A stretch of DNA of 10,000 nucleotides from Stramonita haemastoma. Its lineage: Eukaryota > Mollusca > Gastropoda > Neogastropoda > Muricidae. A model generated the notes under the pieces. It had not been told where the DNA came from and did no database searches. It saw only the letters and a list, made by a program, of their open reading frames with translations. This document shows positions 1-6,158 of the stretch, piece after piece. The first letter of the stretch is position 1, and each line of letters opens with the position of its first letter. The stretch lies in NCBI GenBank assembly GCA_030674155.1, contig CM060342.1, forward strand, positions 15,522,095-15,532,094. The letters are read 5' to 3'. Both the position numbers and the translations under genes were made by a program.

Positions 1-31
1 CCTTACTAGGTAAGTCTCGCTTTGTTGTATT
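1..31 (+). other. Flank left of the DIRS element, probably kinesin intron
   Basis: These 31 bases lie outside the left inverted repeat of the retrotransposon. Since the element ends 27 bases before a kinesin exon on its other side, this flank should be the upstream part of the same intron. It contains a donor-like AG|GTAAGT at 8-15, but the bases before it do not encode the Asp-Leu-Ala that should precede the Gly-Ser-Glu of the next exon, so I do not call an exon here. Confidence 0.5.
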
Positions 32-77
32 TAATTCTTGCTCATTTCCTGCATCCCTCCACTATATGCACATGAGA
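32..77. repeat. DIRS inverted terminal repeat, element 3' end
   Basis: This 46-base segment is the exact reverse complement of 4451-4496, with no gap or mismatch by my reading. The match breaks at base 31 on the outside and base 78 on the inside. The recombinase stop codon is only 65 bases inward, so the element has a short 3' untranslated end. Confidence 0.95.
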
Positions 78-142
78 TTTTAGAGCCACAGTGTTCTCGA
101 GACAAACACATCCACCACATGTAAACAAGAAACTGTCCTACC

Positions 143-1372
143 TTATTTATGTTGTAGGAAACGCTCCATGATGGATTGGCCCATGGTCAGTGTTGGCCCC
201 GTCTTCTTATTATAAAACTTAGCAAACGTGGAAACATTTGTCCATCCAGCTGCTTTCATGATGATGTTTATTGGAGCGTCTGCAAGTTTAGCAGCGGAAG
301 TACTGGCTGACCTCGTACTATGTGCCGTGAAGCGTGTAATGTCTATGCCTGCCCTCTCCATCGTCCACTTCAGCCAGCGCGCGATGGTATCGCTAGTGGC
401 CCCTCGGTGCGGTGCTTGGAGAGTGATAAACAAATGTCGGGTAGCATTCTGAGCCCTCAGTTCTTTGCTCCGTCTCAGGTATTCTTTCAAAGTGTGAACT
501 ACACACAAAGCCTCTTTTTCCACAAAAGCCATGAGTTCAATAGGTGATTGATGGGCTCCTCTTCTTGACTGTTTTAATAATCTATTTACATAAAAAACAC
601 ACTTTTCCCTTGAAAGTAGCATATTGTCGATGTCCAAAGCAGCAATAGTTTGACACCTCTGACCCGACAGAAGGGCAATTAACATCACAAGTTTCATTGT
701 CAGTTCCTTGAACGTCAGGTTTTGCACTGGAACCCACGTTTCTAACATTTTTAGCACAATGTTTACATCCCAAGTGTGGTGATACTTTGGTAGTGGTGGT
801 TTTCTTTCGAACACACCCTTCATAAATCTTTTTACAAGTTCGTGTTGACCAAACGTTGCCCCTTCATAGTTGCAGAGAAAACAACTTAGCGCAGAACGAG
901 CGGTGCCCACAGCGCTATAAGAATATCCCTCTTTCAACAGCGATGCCAGAAAATTTACAGCTGTGGCTAGAGGCGGTGAAACTGAATCCACTTGTTGCTC
1001 ACACGCGTACCTCTCCCACTTTCGTATGTACACATCATACATCTGTTTTGTTGCGGGTCGCCATGAGGACATGAGAATACTGGTAGTCTCCTCAGAAAAG
1101 CCTTGTGTTCTGAATCTATCCCTGACACTTTGCAGACTAGCAGCGTCAGGCTTTTCCTCAGTGGGTGTTTTGTCTCCTTTTGACTTGGTTGTGTCAGAAG
1201 AGTGTTTCTGGCTGACAAGAGGACAGGTCTGGCTGTGAGAATTTTCATCAGTGCTGGCCAAAAGGGCTGATTTTTCCAGGTTGGCGCTACTATAACCCCT
1301 CTTGCTTTGTCTTTCTTTATCTTTGCCAGGACCCGGGGTATAATGCTGAAAGGTGGAAAACAATAAACAGTC
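143..1372 (-). CDS. DIRS tyrosine recombinase
   Basis: Phage-integrase-type recombinase that would insert the circular DNA copy of the element into the genome. Residue numbers count from the codon at 1363. The N-terminal ~90 residues are polar and overlap the RT ORF in another frame. A SAM-like DNA-binding domain follows at ~95-195 (start SSWRPATKQMYDVYI) and the catalytic domain at ~200-400. The catalytic set is complete: Arg236 (SGQRCQT), His348 and Arg351 (HSTR), Trp374 in the His/Trp position (AAGW) and nucleophile Tyr384 (FAKFY). The frame opens at 1372 after a TGA, and the codon at 1363 is TTG. The first in-frame ATG is residue 98 (base 1072), which still keeps the whole core. The true start is therefore undecided: either internal initiation at 1072 or frameshifting from the RT ORF. 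The stop is TAA at 145-143. Confidence 0.92.
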   Translation of the reverse strand, partial: DCLLFSTFQHYTPGPGKDKERQSKRGYSSANLEKSALLASTDENSHSQTCPLVSQKHSSDTTKSKGDKTPTEEKPDAASLQSVRDRFRTQGFSEETTSILMSSWRPATKQMYDVYIRKWERYACEQQVDSVSPPLATAVNFLASLLKEGYSYSAVGTARSALSCFLCNYEGATFGQHELVKRFMKGVFERKPPLPKYHHTWDVNIVLKMLETWVPVQNLTFKELTMKLVMLIALLSGQRCQTIAALDIDNMLLSREKCVFYVNRLLKQSRRGAHQSPIELMAFVEKEALCVVHTLKEYLRRSKELRAQNATRHLFITLQAPHRGATSDTIARWLKWTMERAGIDITRFTAHSTRSASTSAAKLADAPINIIMKAAGWTNVSTFAKFYNKKTGPTLTMGQSIMERFLQHK

Positions 1373-3207
1373 TCATTTCCCCAATACATGCTAAATGCAT
1401 CAATAGCACATGCTCCTGGGTCAGGCAAGAAAGACACATATCTGGAAAACTGAAAATTTAATCTAGAGGCAAACAAGTCAATGACAGGTTTTATATCAAG
1501 AATATTCATAGCCTCAGAAAGTAGCATTGAATCCAGTTTCCATTCTGTGTCAATGTGGATCTGTCTAGACAGACTGTCAGCTTCAACATTCTCAACACCA
1601 GGAATGTGAGCAGCACTGAGCCATATGTTTCTGCTTTCACACCAATGCCAGATTTGCTGAGATACATCATTCAGATGTTTAGATCTGTTCGAACCCATGT
1701 TGTTAATACAACCAACAGTGCTTGTGTTATCAGTCATAATTCTTATGTGAACATTACGTTGGTCATGCAACAAAGACTTGAGACCAAAAAAGACAGCTAA
1801 TAGCTCCAAAGCATTTATGTGTCCTTCTTTGTCTTTCTCACTCCACATGCCTTGTGTTTGTGATTTGGTATCAACAACCCAAGCACCCCATCCTGTACGT
1901 GAACTGTCTGTCTTCATAGTAATGGTGGGGTCTGATCTCTGAATGGGAGCCTTTTGCTTGTCTATGTTATTAATCCACCATTCTAGCTCTGTCTTCCCTT
2001 CAGCTGATAACACAGCAGGCTTTTCCCAGTTCCCCTTGCTTAGTTTAAGTGCGGAACACTTATCTTGTTCAAGTGCTCTGTAGTACAAAGGACCCAATGG
2101 CACAGCAAGAAAACAAGAAACCATTAGTCCAATACAAGATGCCAGAGATCTTACAGTTGTACTTTCCTGACTGAATAATAGAATGCATGCACACAGCAGT
2201 TTTTGTTTCCGTTCATCTGTCAGTGTGACTGTCATGTCTGTTGAGTTTATTTTGAAACCCAGGTAGGTGATTTCTTGCACAGGCATGAACTGTGATTTCT
2301 TTTCATGTACATAGAAACCTAGGGAGTCTAATAATTGTATCGTGTCTACCACACACTGTACAACTTCTGTTTCAGTCTCTCCCACAATCAAACTGTCATC
2401 AATGAATGAAGTGATCAGGTGACCCATATCATGTAAGCGTGCTAGGACAGGTTTCATGAGTTTTGTGAATTTTCTGGGAATCGGACTGAGTCCCATAGCA
2501 GCTGCCTGAAAACAGTACAGTTTTTCTCTCCATCTGAATTTCAGATATTTCCGAAAAGTCTCCTCTACTGCTATGACGTAATACGCATCTCTCAGATCAA
2601 TTGATGCGAAAAAGCAATTTTGTGTAACTAGATCCAAAGCTGTATATATTGTTTCCATCTTAAATTTCTTATATTCCACATTTTTGTTCAGAGCTTTCAG
2701 ATTTAAAATCATTCTAAATGATCCGTCTTTTTTCTCCCTAACAAAGATAGGTGAGACAACTTGTCCTGATTCAGGTAAAGACTCTTTTATCACACCTTTT
2801 TTCAACAAGTTTCTTATTTCAGAGTCAACAGCATAGTTTTCACGCTTGCTAAACAACCTTTGCGAACTTTGCTTTATGTCTACTGGGCAATCATCAAAGG
2901 TGATTTTAATTCCTTCAACTGTTTCAAGTACATCAGGGTCAGAAGTTAGTTCATTCCAGTGCGACAGCTTTTCCTTTAAGCTTCCTGCTTTAAAGTTATC
3001 ATGCTTCATTTCAAGATAAGCACACAAAGAAGGCAAGCAAAGTTCAAACTCACTAACCTTGTTTCCAGAAGGGAGGGGCGGTTCTGTCAAAGATCGAGTT
3101 ACTGCCGGTGGCTGTTTTTCTGACCCTTCTTCCAAAACACTTTGTTTGCTTGACCGAAGGAACTCCCCCCCTGCCCCTGCCTCCACGGCTTCCGGCCTAA
3201 AAAAGAG
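967..3207 (-). CDS. DIRS reverse transcriptase - RNase H - methyltransferase-like polyprotein
   Basis: Copies element RNA into DNA and degrades the RNA strand. Residue numbers count from the GTG codon at 3186; the frame is open back to 3207, just after a TAG at 3210-3208. The RT domain is at ~110-330, with Asp197 (SIDLRDAY) and the catalytic pair Asp263-Asp264 in FIDD, a variant of YxDD. The stretch MGLSPIPRKFTK is typical of DIRS RTs. RNase H is at ~415-545, with Asp427 (KTDSS), Glu461 (NALELLAV), Asp486 (MTDNTST) and Asp537 (EADSLSRQ). The DIRS methyltransferase-like domain follows at ~565-660 (VIDLFASRLN, CFPPFSIIPRVL, PTWKNQPFW). No ATG occurs before residue 60 (base 3009). The frame overlaps the Gag end by about 108 bases and the recombinase by about 400. 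Translation by -1 frameshift at 3204-3198 is likely; internal initiation at 3009 is the alternative. Confidence 0.93.
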   Translation of the reverse strand, partial: LFFRPEAVEAGAGGEFLRSSKQSVLEEGSEKQPPAVTRSLTEPPLPSGNKVSEFELCLPSLCAYLEMKHDNFKAGSLKEKLSHWNELTSDPDVLETVEGIKITFDDCPVDIKQSSQRLFSKRENYAVDSEIRNLLKKGVIKESLPESGQVVSPIFVREKKDGSFRMILNLKALNKNVEYKKFKMETIYTALDLVTQNCFFASIDLRDAYYVIAVEETFRKYLKFRWREKLYCFQAAAMGLSPIPRKFTKLMKPVLARLHDMGHLITSFIDDSLIVGETETEVVQCVVDTIQLLDSLGFYVHEKKSQFMPVQEITYLGFKINSTDMTVTLTDERKQKLLCACILLFSQESTTVRSLASCIGLMVSCFLAVPLGPLYYRALEQDKCSALKLSKGNWEKPAVLSAEGKTELEWWINNIDKQKAPIQRSDPTITMKTDSSRTGWGAWVVDTKSQTQGMWSEKDKEGHINALELLAVFFGLKSLLHDQRNVHIRIMTDNTSTVGCINNMGSNRSKHLNDVSQQIWHWCESRNIWLSAAHIPGVENVEADSLSRQIHIDTEWKLDSMLLSEAMNILDIKPVIDLFASRLNFQFSRYVSFLPDPGACAIDAFSMYWGNETVYCFPPFSIIPRVLAKIKKDKARGVIVAPTWKNQPFWPALMKILTARPVLLSARNTLLTQPSQKETKHPLRKSLTLLVCKVSGIDSEHKAFLRRLPVFSCPHGDPQQNRCMMCTYESGRGTRVSNKWIQFHRL

Positions 3208-3640
3208 CTACTGTTGTTATGCTGCCACGTGCTCCTCTTTTGCTGACCACGCATGTTCTGACCGAGTTTCTGGGACTCTTGCACTTCTTTTAGACATTTG
3301 TGAAAATCAGAGCCATACAGTAGATCTGGGGTCATGGCAACCTGCGGTGCACATATGCCAGAGAGTTCACGGGGTAGGCAGGGTCGGTGCATGTCTCTCC
3401 GTTTCTGGGACAGGTCATGGTTGGCGTGACCTGTGAGGGCAAGGGCATCTGAAAGTTGAGCTATGCATCCGGTCAGTTCACTGCGTACTGTAGTGGCATC
3501 CTGCCCTGAGATGGTATCTCTTACCCTCAAAAGTCGGTCGGTGCAGAGGGTTATGGCTATGGCAGCTTTTGACAGTGTTTTCTGTGTATTTGCCATCCGA
3601 ATGTCTGTCTTTCTAGTGAAGGGCTTGAGGACAGAAAAAA
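3099..3640 (-). CDS. DIRS Gag-like protein, C-terminal part (frameshifted from the N-terminal part)
   Basis: Continuation of the Gag-like ORF in the next frame. It is open back to the run of seven A (plus strand, 3635-3641), and its first ATG is at 3596, giving 165 residues. The helical middle contains ALALTGHANHDLSQKRRD (~51-68), which resembles the conserved N-x-x-LSQ-x-RR region I know from DIRS Gag proteins. The last ~50 residues are rich in Gln, Gly, Ser and basic residues, as in an RNA-binding tail. It is not a separate gene: the frame before the ATG continues the N-terminal part smoothly once one base of the homopolymer is disregarded. Its last 33 codons overlap the RT frame and carry the proposed frameshift heptamer. 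Confidence 0.82.
3198..3204 (-). promoter_or_regulatory. Candidate -1 ribosomal frameshift heptamer (T TTT TTA) joining Gag to RT
   Basis: On the minus strand the Gag frame reads TCT TTT TTA GGC here, giving the heptamer T TTT TTA in the register that simultaneous -1 slippage needs. The -1 frame is the RT frame, which opens only three bases earlier and has no ATG. Downstream, 3184-3165 holds four G runs on the minus strand (2, 2, 4 and 7 G), which could form a stimulatory structure. The match of heptamer, register and ORF boundary is seen in the sequence; its use is inferred. Confidence 0.6.
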
Positions 3641-4194
3641 ACTTCCTGGTTTGTTCGGGGAACGCCCAGGTATGCGCAGTTTTCGGGAATCGGGTACTTT
3701 GTCAGTTTTTCCCTCAGCTTTCTGTCTGGAAGTTTTGATCCAAATCTGGATTCAAGCAGCTTTGCCAATTTTCCTGAGACCGGTGGTCCTTTTTCTTCAT
3801 TATCGTCAAAAGATGATGCCATTTCAGCAAAAATATCGTCATCCTCCTCCTCTGTAGCATCTGCTATCAGCTCTTTTTCCAGTTCCTCTGCCTTATCAGA
3901 AACACTGTCGGTGACAAATTCTGAATCACTGCCTGCCTTCTTTCTTTTCCCTTCATTCTCAGCGAGGGGTTTATCAGCGTCAGCGCTAATTTTCCTCTTC
4001 TTGGTGTGCGGTGCACTTCTTTCAAAATTGTCCATTCTTTTGGAAAGGTTCTGAATGATTGAAAAAATGTCTCGGAGAGATGGCTCCCTTTCCACCAAGG
4101 GTTCAGCAGAGGTGCCAGCTTGTGGTTCTTCATAGGATTCTGACTCCATAACCGAATCCTGGTCACTGGTGTAGTCCACAGAATGGGTCTCCAT
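3613..4194 (-). CDS. DIRS Gag-like protein, N-terminal part (broken by frameshift)
   Basis: Structural protein ORF of the element, 193 residues from the ATG at 4194, which directly follows a 22-A run on the minus strand. It is hydrophilic and acidic, with a short predicted helix at ~40-58, two basic clusters that could act as nuclear localisation signals (KKRK at 65-68 and GKRKK at 82-86) and an acidic patch at ~114-120. GVPRTNQEVF (177-186) matches the VPRTN motif I associate with DIRS Gag proteins. The frame stops at 3613, eleven codons after a run of seven T (minus strand) at 3641-3635. The C-terminal half continues in the +1 frame. A one-base insertion in the homopolymer, real or from sequencing, explains this best. 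Confidence 0.8.
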   Translation of the reverse strand: METHSVDYTSDQDSVMESESYEEPQAGTSAEPLVEREPSLRDIFSIIQNLSKRMDNFERSAPHTKKRKISADADKPLAENEGKRKKAGSDSEFVTDSVSDKAEELEKELIADATEEEDDDIFAEMASSFDDNEEKGPPVSGKLAKLLESRFGSKLPDRKLREKLTKYPIPENCAYLGVPRTNQEVFFCPQALH

Positions 4195-4216
4195 TTTTTT
4201 TTTTTTTTTTTTTTTT
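4194..4216 (-). repeat. Homopolymer A tract directly before the Gag ATG
   Basis: A run of 23 T on the plus strand gives 22 A followed by the A of the ATG on the element's coding strand. Upstream of the ATG the frame is open and would add a poly-Lys segment, but no ATG precedes it. The run is prone to length change and sequencing error. Confidence 0.9.
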
Positions 4217-4450
4217 CCCCAGAAACTTTTCCACAAAAAATAGATTTCACAAGCACTACAAAAAACAACAACAACCCCAAGTTATACACAAAATAAAACA
4301 AACCAAGAAAAGCAAGGTCTAGAAACTATTATAGCTAGTGCTGAGATTCCTGATAGTGATGGGCGTTGCCGACACAGCGAGAGGCGATATGATAAACGTC
4401 TGGACAGTAGCTCGGCTAGGCACGAACTGTCAGTAGGGGCTGCGCGCGGT
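4217..4450 (-). other. DIRS leader between 5' inverted repeat and Gag
   Basis: This 234-base non-coding segment lies between the 5' inverted repeat and the A tract. The part next to the repeat is relatively GC-rich (GCGCGC at 4442-4447) and the part next to Gag is AT-rich. It is where the element's promoter would be expected, but I see no clear TATA box or initiator. I found no copy of the terminal repeat sequence in it. Confidence 0.6.
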
Positions 4451-4496
4451 TCTCATGTGCATATAGTGGAGGGATGCAGGAAATGAGCAAGAATTA
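4451..4496. repeat. DIRS inverted terminal repeat, element 5' end
   Basis: Exact 46-base reverse complement of 32-77. It ends at base 4496, 27 bases before the AG of the kinesin 3' splice site at 4522-4523, so the region where a branch point is normally found sits on or inside the element boundary. Confidence 0.95.
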
Positions 4497-4523
4497 CGTA
4501 TGATGTGTGTGTGTGACCTTCAG

Positions 4524-4613
4524 GCAGCGAGAAGGTGAAGGACGCCAGCGGGGGGTCAGGAGGTCCTGGGATGCTGGAATCCAACAGCATCAACAAGAGT
4601 TTGCTGGTCTTGG
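4524..4613 (+). CDS. KIF12: KIF12-like kinesin, motor domain exon (switch II / helix 4 region)
   Basis: A 90-base exon bounded by CAG at 4521-4523 and GTGAGT at 4614. It enters in phase 1: its first two bases, GC, complete a codon from the upstream exon, expected to be the Gly of the kinesin DLAGSE motif. It then reads SEKVKDAS, a Gly-rich loop, and MLESNSINKSLLVLG. The last block is the kinesin helix 4 region (compare xxNxSLxxLG), and MLEsNSIN is what I recall of KIF12 rather than kinesin-1. The Gly-rich loop GGSGGPG looks slightly longer than usual. It ends with one base of a Gly codon that continues at 5957. An alternative acceptor CAG lies four bases further on (4525-4527) but would break the frame expected from homology. 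The DIRS element ends just upstream. Confidence 0.87.
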
Positions 4614-5175
4614 GTGAGTTGGGCTTTCCTGTCGTGTTTTTTTTTGGTCTTGTTTAACTCTTGTCTTTTTTGTCTTGTTCGGTCTTGTTTAACTTTGTGC
4701 CTTCAGCGCCTGGGCTTTATCACAGTTCTTGATTAATTAAACCATTGATGATGGGGGCAACAGCGAAGTGAGAGGCTGTAGTGTATGATCGGTGGCTTTC
4801 TTTCCCACTCATGAAATTCCACTTTACAGCTTAGTCTTTAGAGATCGACTATGACTCTCTGACTAGGAGGCTTGACTTGCACAGTCCTTATGTGCTGCAG
4901 CCCTGGGGGCTAGTTGGCCTTTGGAGAACATCCCCAATGCTGACTGTCCTTATGCCCTCTAGGCTGAGAGAGTGGGGATGTACTGTGGGCAAGGCATCTC
5001 CACTATATTCAAATTTGTGCCCAGTTTCCGAAACAGCAGCTGCTTCCTCTGCTGTTTTGGAGATCATTGTCGAACACGACAGACAAACAAACAATAAGGT
5101 CTTGTTTAACTTTACCTCTGGGATTGGAATGTCGATTTGCTTCGCCTCCTTGATCGAGTCAGTGATTGAATGGCA
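4614..5175 (+). other. Kinesin intron, first part: T-rich sequence and a possible dispersed repeat
   Basis: No coding region is supported here. GGTCTTGTTTAACT or near-identical sequence occurs at 4646, 4681 and 5099. The stretch ~4870-5085 differs in composition from its surroundings and contains a 9-bp inverted repeat (4928-4936 with 4973-4981) and the repeated word GTCCTTATG (4884 and 4945). It reads like a dispersed repeat, but I cannot name its family. Confidence 0.5.
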
Positions 5176-5224
5176 CAGGAGACTGTATTAATTTTCTCAC
5201 CTGGAAAACGATGTCAGGGGCATG
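5176..5224 (+). pseudogene. Degenerate copy 1 of the kinesin exon start
   Basis: It aligns with the acceptor and start of the real exon at 5954 onward. Both have CAGG, ACTG, CTCACCTGG and later CAGGGGCA in the same order. This copy has a small insertion before TCTCACC and a deletion after CACCTGG. It cannot encode the kinesin segment. Confidence 0.6.
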
Positions 5225-5232
5225 TTGTTTAC

Positions 5233-5256
5233 TGAATGATTGGTTGACTGATTGAC

Positions 5257-5304
<48 letters not shown>
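5233..5304 (+). repeat. (TGAT)n microsatellite
   Basis: Four-base TGAT repeat with a few TGAC units, nearly perfect from 5259 to 5303. It separates the first and second degenerate exon copies. Confidence 0.93.
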
Positions 5305-5368
5305 ACTGGGAACAGTGTGTCTCATTTGTGAGACAGCAAAAACCCGTCAGGGGTACATCCCATACTGG
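5305..5368 (+). pseudogene. Degenerate copy 2 of the kinesin exon start
   Basis: Aligns with 5954-6015 of the real exon with one single-base gap. The clearest match is the right half, TCAGGGGTACATCCCATACTGG against GCAGGGGCACATCCCTTACCGG. It extends further into the exon than the other copies and then falls straight into TGAT repeats. The acceptor CAG is changed to CTG, and the frame is broken. Confidence 0.75.
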
Positions 5369-5380
5369 TTGATTGATTGA

Positions 5381-5440
5381 TGTTTTCAGGGAACCGTATC
5401 TCTCTCACCTAAGAGACTTCGAGAAACGACAGGGTTCATT
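5381..5440 (+). pseudogene. Degenerate copy 3 of the kinesin exon start, acceptor intact
   Basis: It starts with TGTTTTCAG|GG, an intact acceptor almost identical to TGTTTTCAG|GT at the real exon. It then matches AACnGnAT and CTCACCT before drifting. A two-base insertion shifts the frame, and an entry in the gene's phase meets TAA eight codons in (5411 region). Use of this acceptor would therefore end translation early. Confidence 0.8.
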
Positions 5441-5706
5441 TCTGATTGATCGATTGACTGACTAAATGATTGATCAATCGACTGATTGATCGATTTATTA
5501 ATTGATTGTTTGATCTATTTACTGATCGATCCTTCAATTGACTCGTCGATCGATTGATTTACTGATCAGTCGATTGACTGCTTGATCGACTAAGTGACTG
5601 ACTGACTGACTGACTGACTGACTGACTGACTGACTGACTGACTGACTGACTGACTGATCAATTGATAGATTTACTGACAGATTGATTGGTTGATTGATAG
5701 ATTGAT
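5441..5706 (+). repeat. TGAT/TGAC microsatellite array
   Basis: Degenerate four-base repeat mixing TGAT, TGAC and ATCGAT variants, with a perfect (GACT)n block at about 5594-5656. No coding content. Confidence 0.92.
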
Positions 5707-5764
5707 GTTTTCATGGAACTGTATCTCTCACCTGGATGGAACCAAGAGGCAGCAGGGACACATT
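5707..5764 (+). pseudogene. Degenerate copy 4 of the kinesin exon start, frame open but acceptor lost
   Basis: Bases 5715-5764 align without gaps to 5957-6006 of the real exon, with about 10 mismatches in 50 by eye. In the gene's phase it reads GNCISHL, then DGTKRQQGHI, against GNCISHL and [10 protein letters not shown] in the real exon. The acceptor CAG has become CAT (5712-5714), and no donor follows: the match stops and TGAT repeats resume. This is the best preserved of the four copies. Confidence 0.88.
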
Positions 5765-5949
5765 GATTTGATTGATTGACTAACATGCTGATGGGTTGAC
5801 TGATTGATTAATTGATCGATTGACTGACTGACTGGTTAGTTAATTGACTATTAGATCGATTGATTGATTGACTGATCGAATGATTTATTTACTTATTGAT
5901 AGATAGATTGATTCATTCATTCATTGACTGACTAATTGATTGATTGTTG
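5765..5949 (+). repeat. TGAT/TGAC microsatellite before the real exon
   Basis: Third block of the degenerate four-base array, ending within ten bases of the acceptor at 5954-5956. The real exon therefore has the same left context as the degenerate copies. Confidence 0.9.
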
Positions 5950-5956
5950 TTTTCAG

Positions 5957-6075
5957 GTAACTGCATTTCTCACCTGGGTGACGCCAAGAGGCGGCAGGGG
6001 CACATCCCTTACCGGGATAGCAAGCTGACCAAACTGCTGTCTGACAGCCTGGGGGGCAACGGCATCACACTCATG
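5957..6075 (+). CDS. KIF12: KIF12-like kinesin, motor domain exon (loop 12 / helix 5 region)
   Basis: A 119-base exon following TTTTCAG. Its first two bases complete a Gly codon from the previous exon, then 39 codons end exactly at ATG 6073-6075. It reads [20 protein letters not shown], followed by [19 protein letters not shown]. [19 protein letters not shown] is the strongly conserved kinesin microtubule-binding segment (loop 12 and helix 5), and the CISxLxDxxRxQ spacing agrees with what I recall of KIF12. The donor is GTCTGT, weak beyond the GT itself, and merges into TCTG repeats. Read-through would add 43 residues of low complexity before a stop at 6202-6204. The first ~60 bases have four degenerate copies upstream in the intron. 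Confidence 0.93.
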
Positions 6076-6158
6076 GTCTGTCCGTCTAGCTGGCTGTCTG
6101 TCTGTCCGTCTCTGTCTTTCTGTCTGTCCGTCTCTGTCTTTCTGTTTGTTCCTTTGAT
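6076..6158 (+). repeat. TCTG-type microsatellite starting at the splice donor
   Basis: TCTG/TCCG/TTTC repeat units run directly from the donor, including a 22-base unit present twice. The donor's own bases +2 to +6 look like repeat sequence. Confidence 0.85.

Larger units (their letters stand above)
32..4496 (-). mobile_element. DIRS-type tyrosine-recombinase retrotransposon, nearly complete
   Basis: A 4465-bp element read on the minus strand and bounded by perfect 46-bp inverted terminal repeats (32-77 and 4451-4496). In its own 5'->3' order it has a leader, a Gag-like ORF, an RT/RNase H/methyltransferase-like ORF and a tyrosine recombinase ORF. The inverted repeats, the methyltransferase-like domain and the recombinase in place of an integrase place it in the DIRS group rather than Ngaro or PAT, which carry split direct repeats. 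This family copies through RNA and is thought to integrate a circular DNA by site-specific recombination, so no target-site duplication is expected and none is convincing. I could not recognise the internal complementary region typical of DIRS. The only lesion seen is a one-base frameshift in Gag, which suggests a young copy. It is antisense to the kinesin gene. Confidence 0.93.

Noticed and set aside
1..15. Donor-like AG|GTAAGT at the window start as the end of the upstream kinesin exon
   Set aside because: In the phase required by the 4524 exon the preceding codons would be Leu-Leu after a codon ending CC, not Asp-Leu-Ala. One other frame has a stop and the remaining one gives Leu-Thr-Ser. 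Too short to support an exon.
1497..1510. CAAGAATATTC inside the RT ORF as part of an internal complementary region
   Set aside because: The match to the terminal repeat ends is about eight bases and is in coding sequence, so chance is likely.
3059..3436. Plus-strand open frames opposite the retrotransposon ORFs
   Set aside because: They have no recognisable domains and are antisense shadows of well-supported minus-strand ORFs.
27..4501. GTAT on both sides of the element (27-30 and 4498-4501) as a target-site duplication
   Set aside because: Only four bases, with a one-base gap to each terminal repeat, and tyrosine recombinase elements are not expected to duplicate their target.
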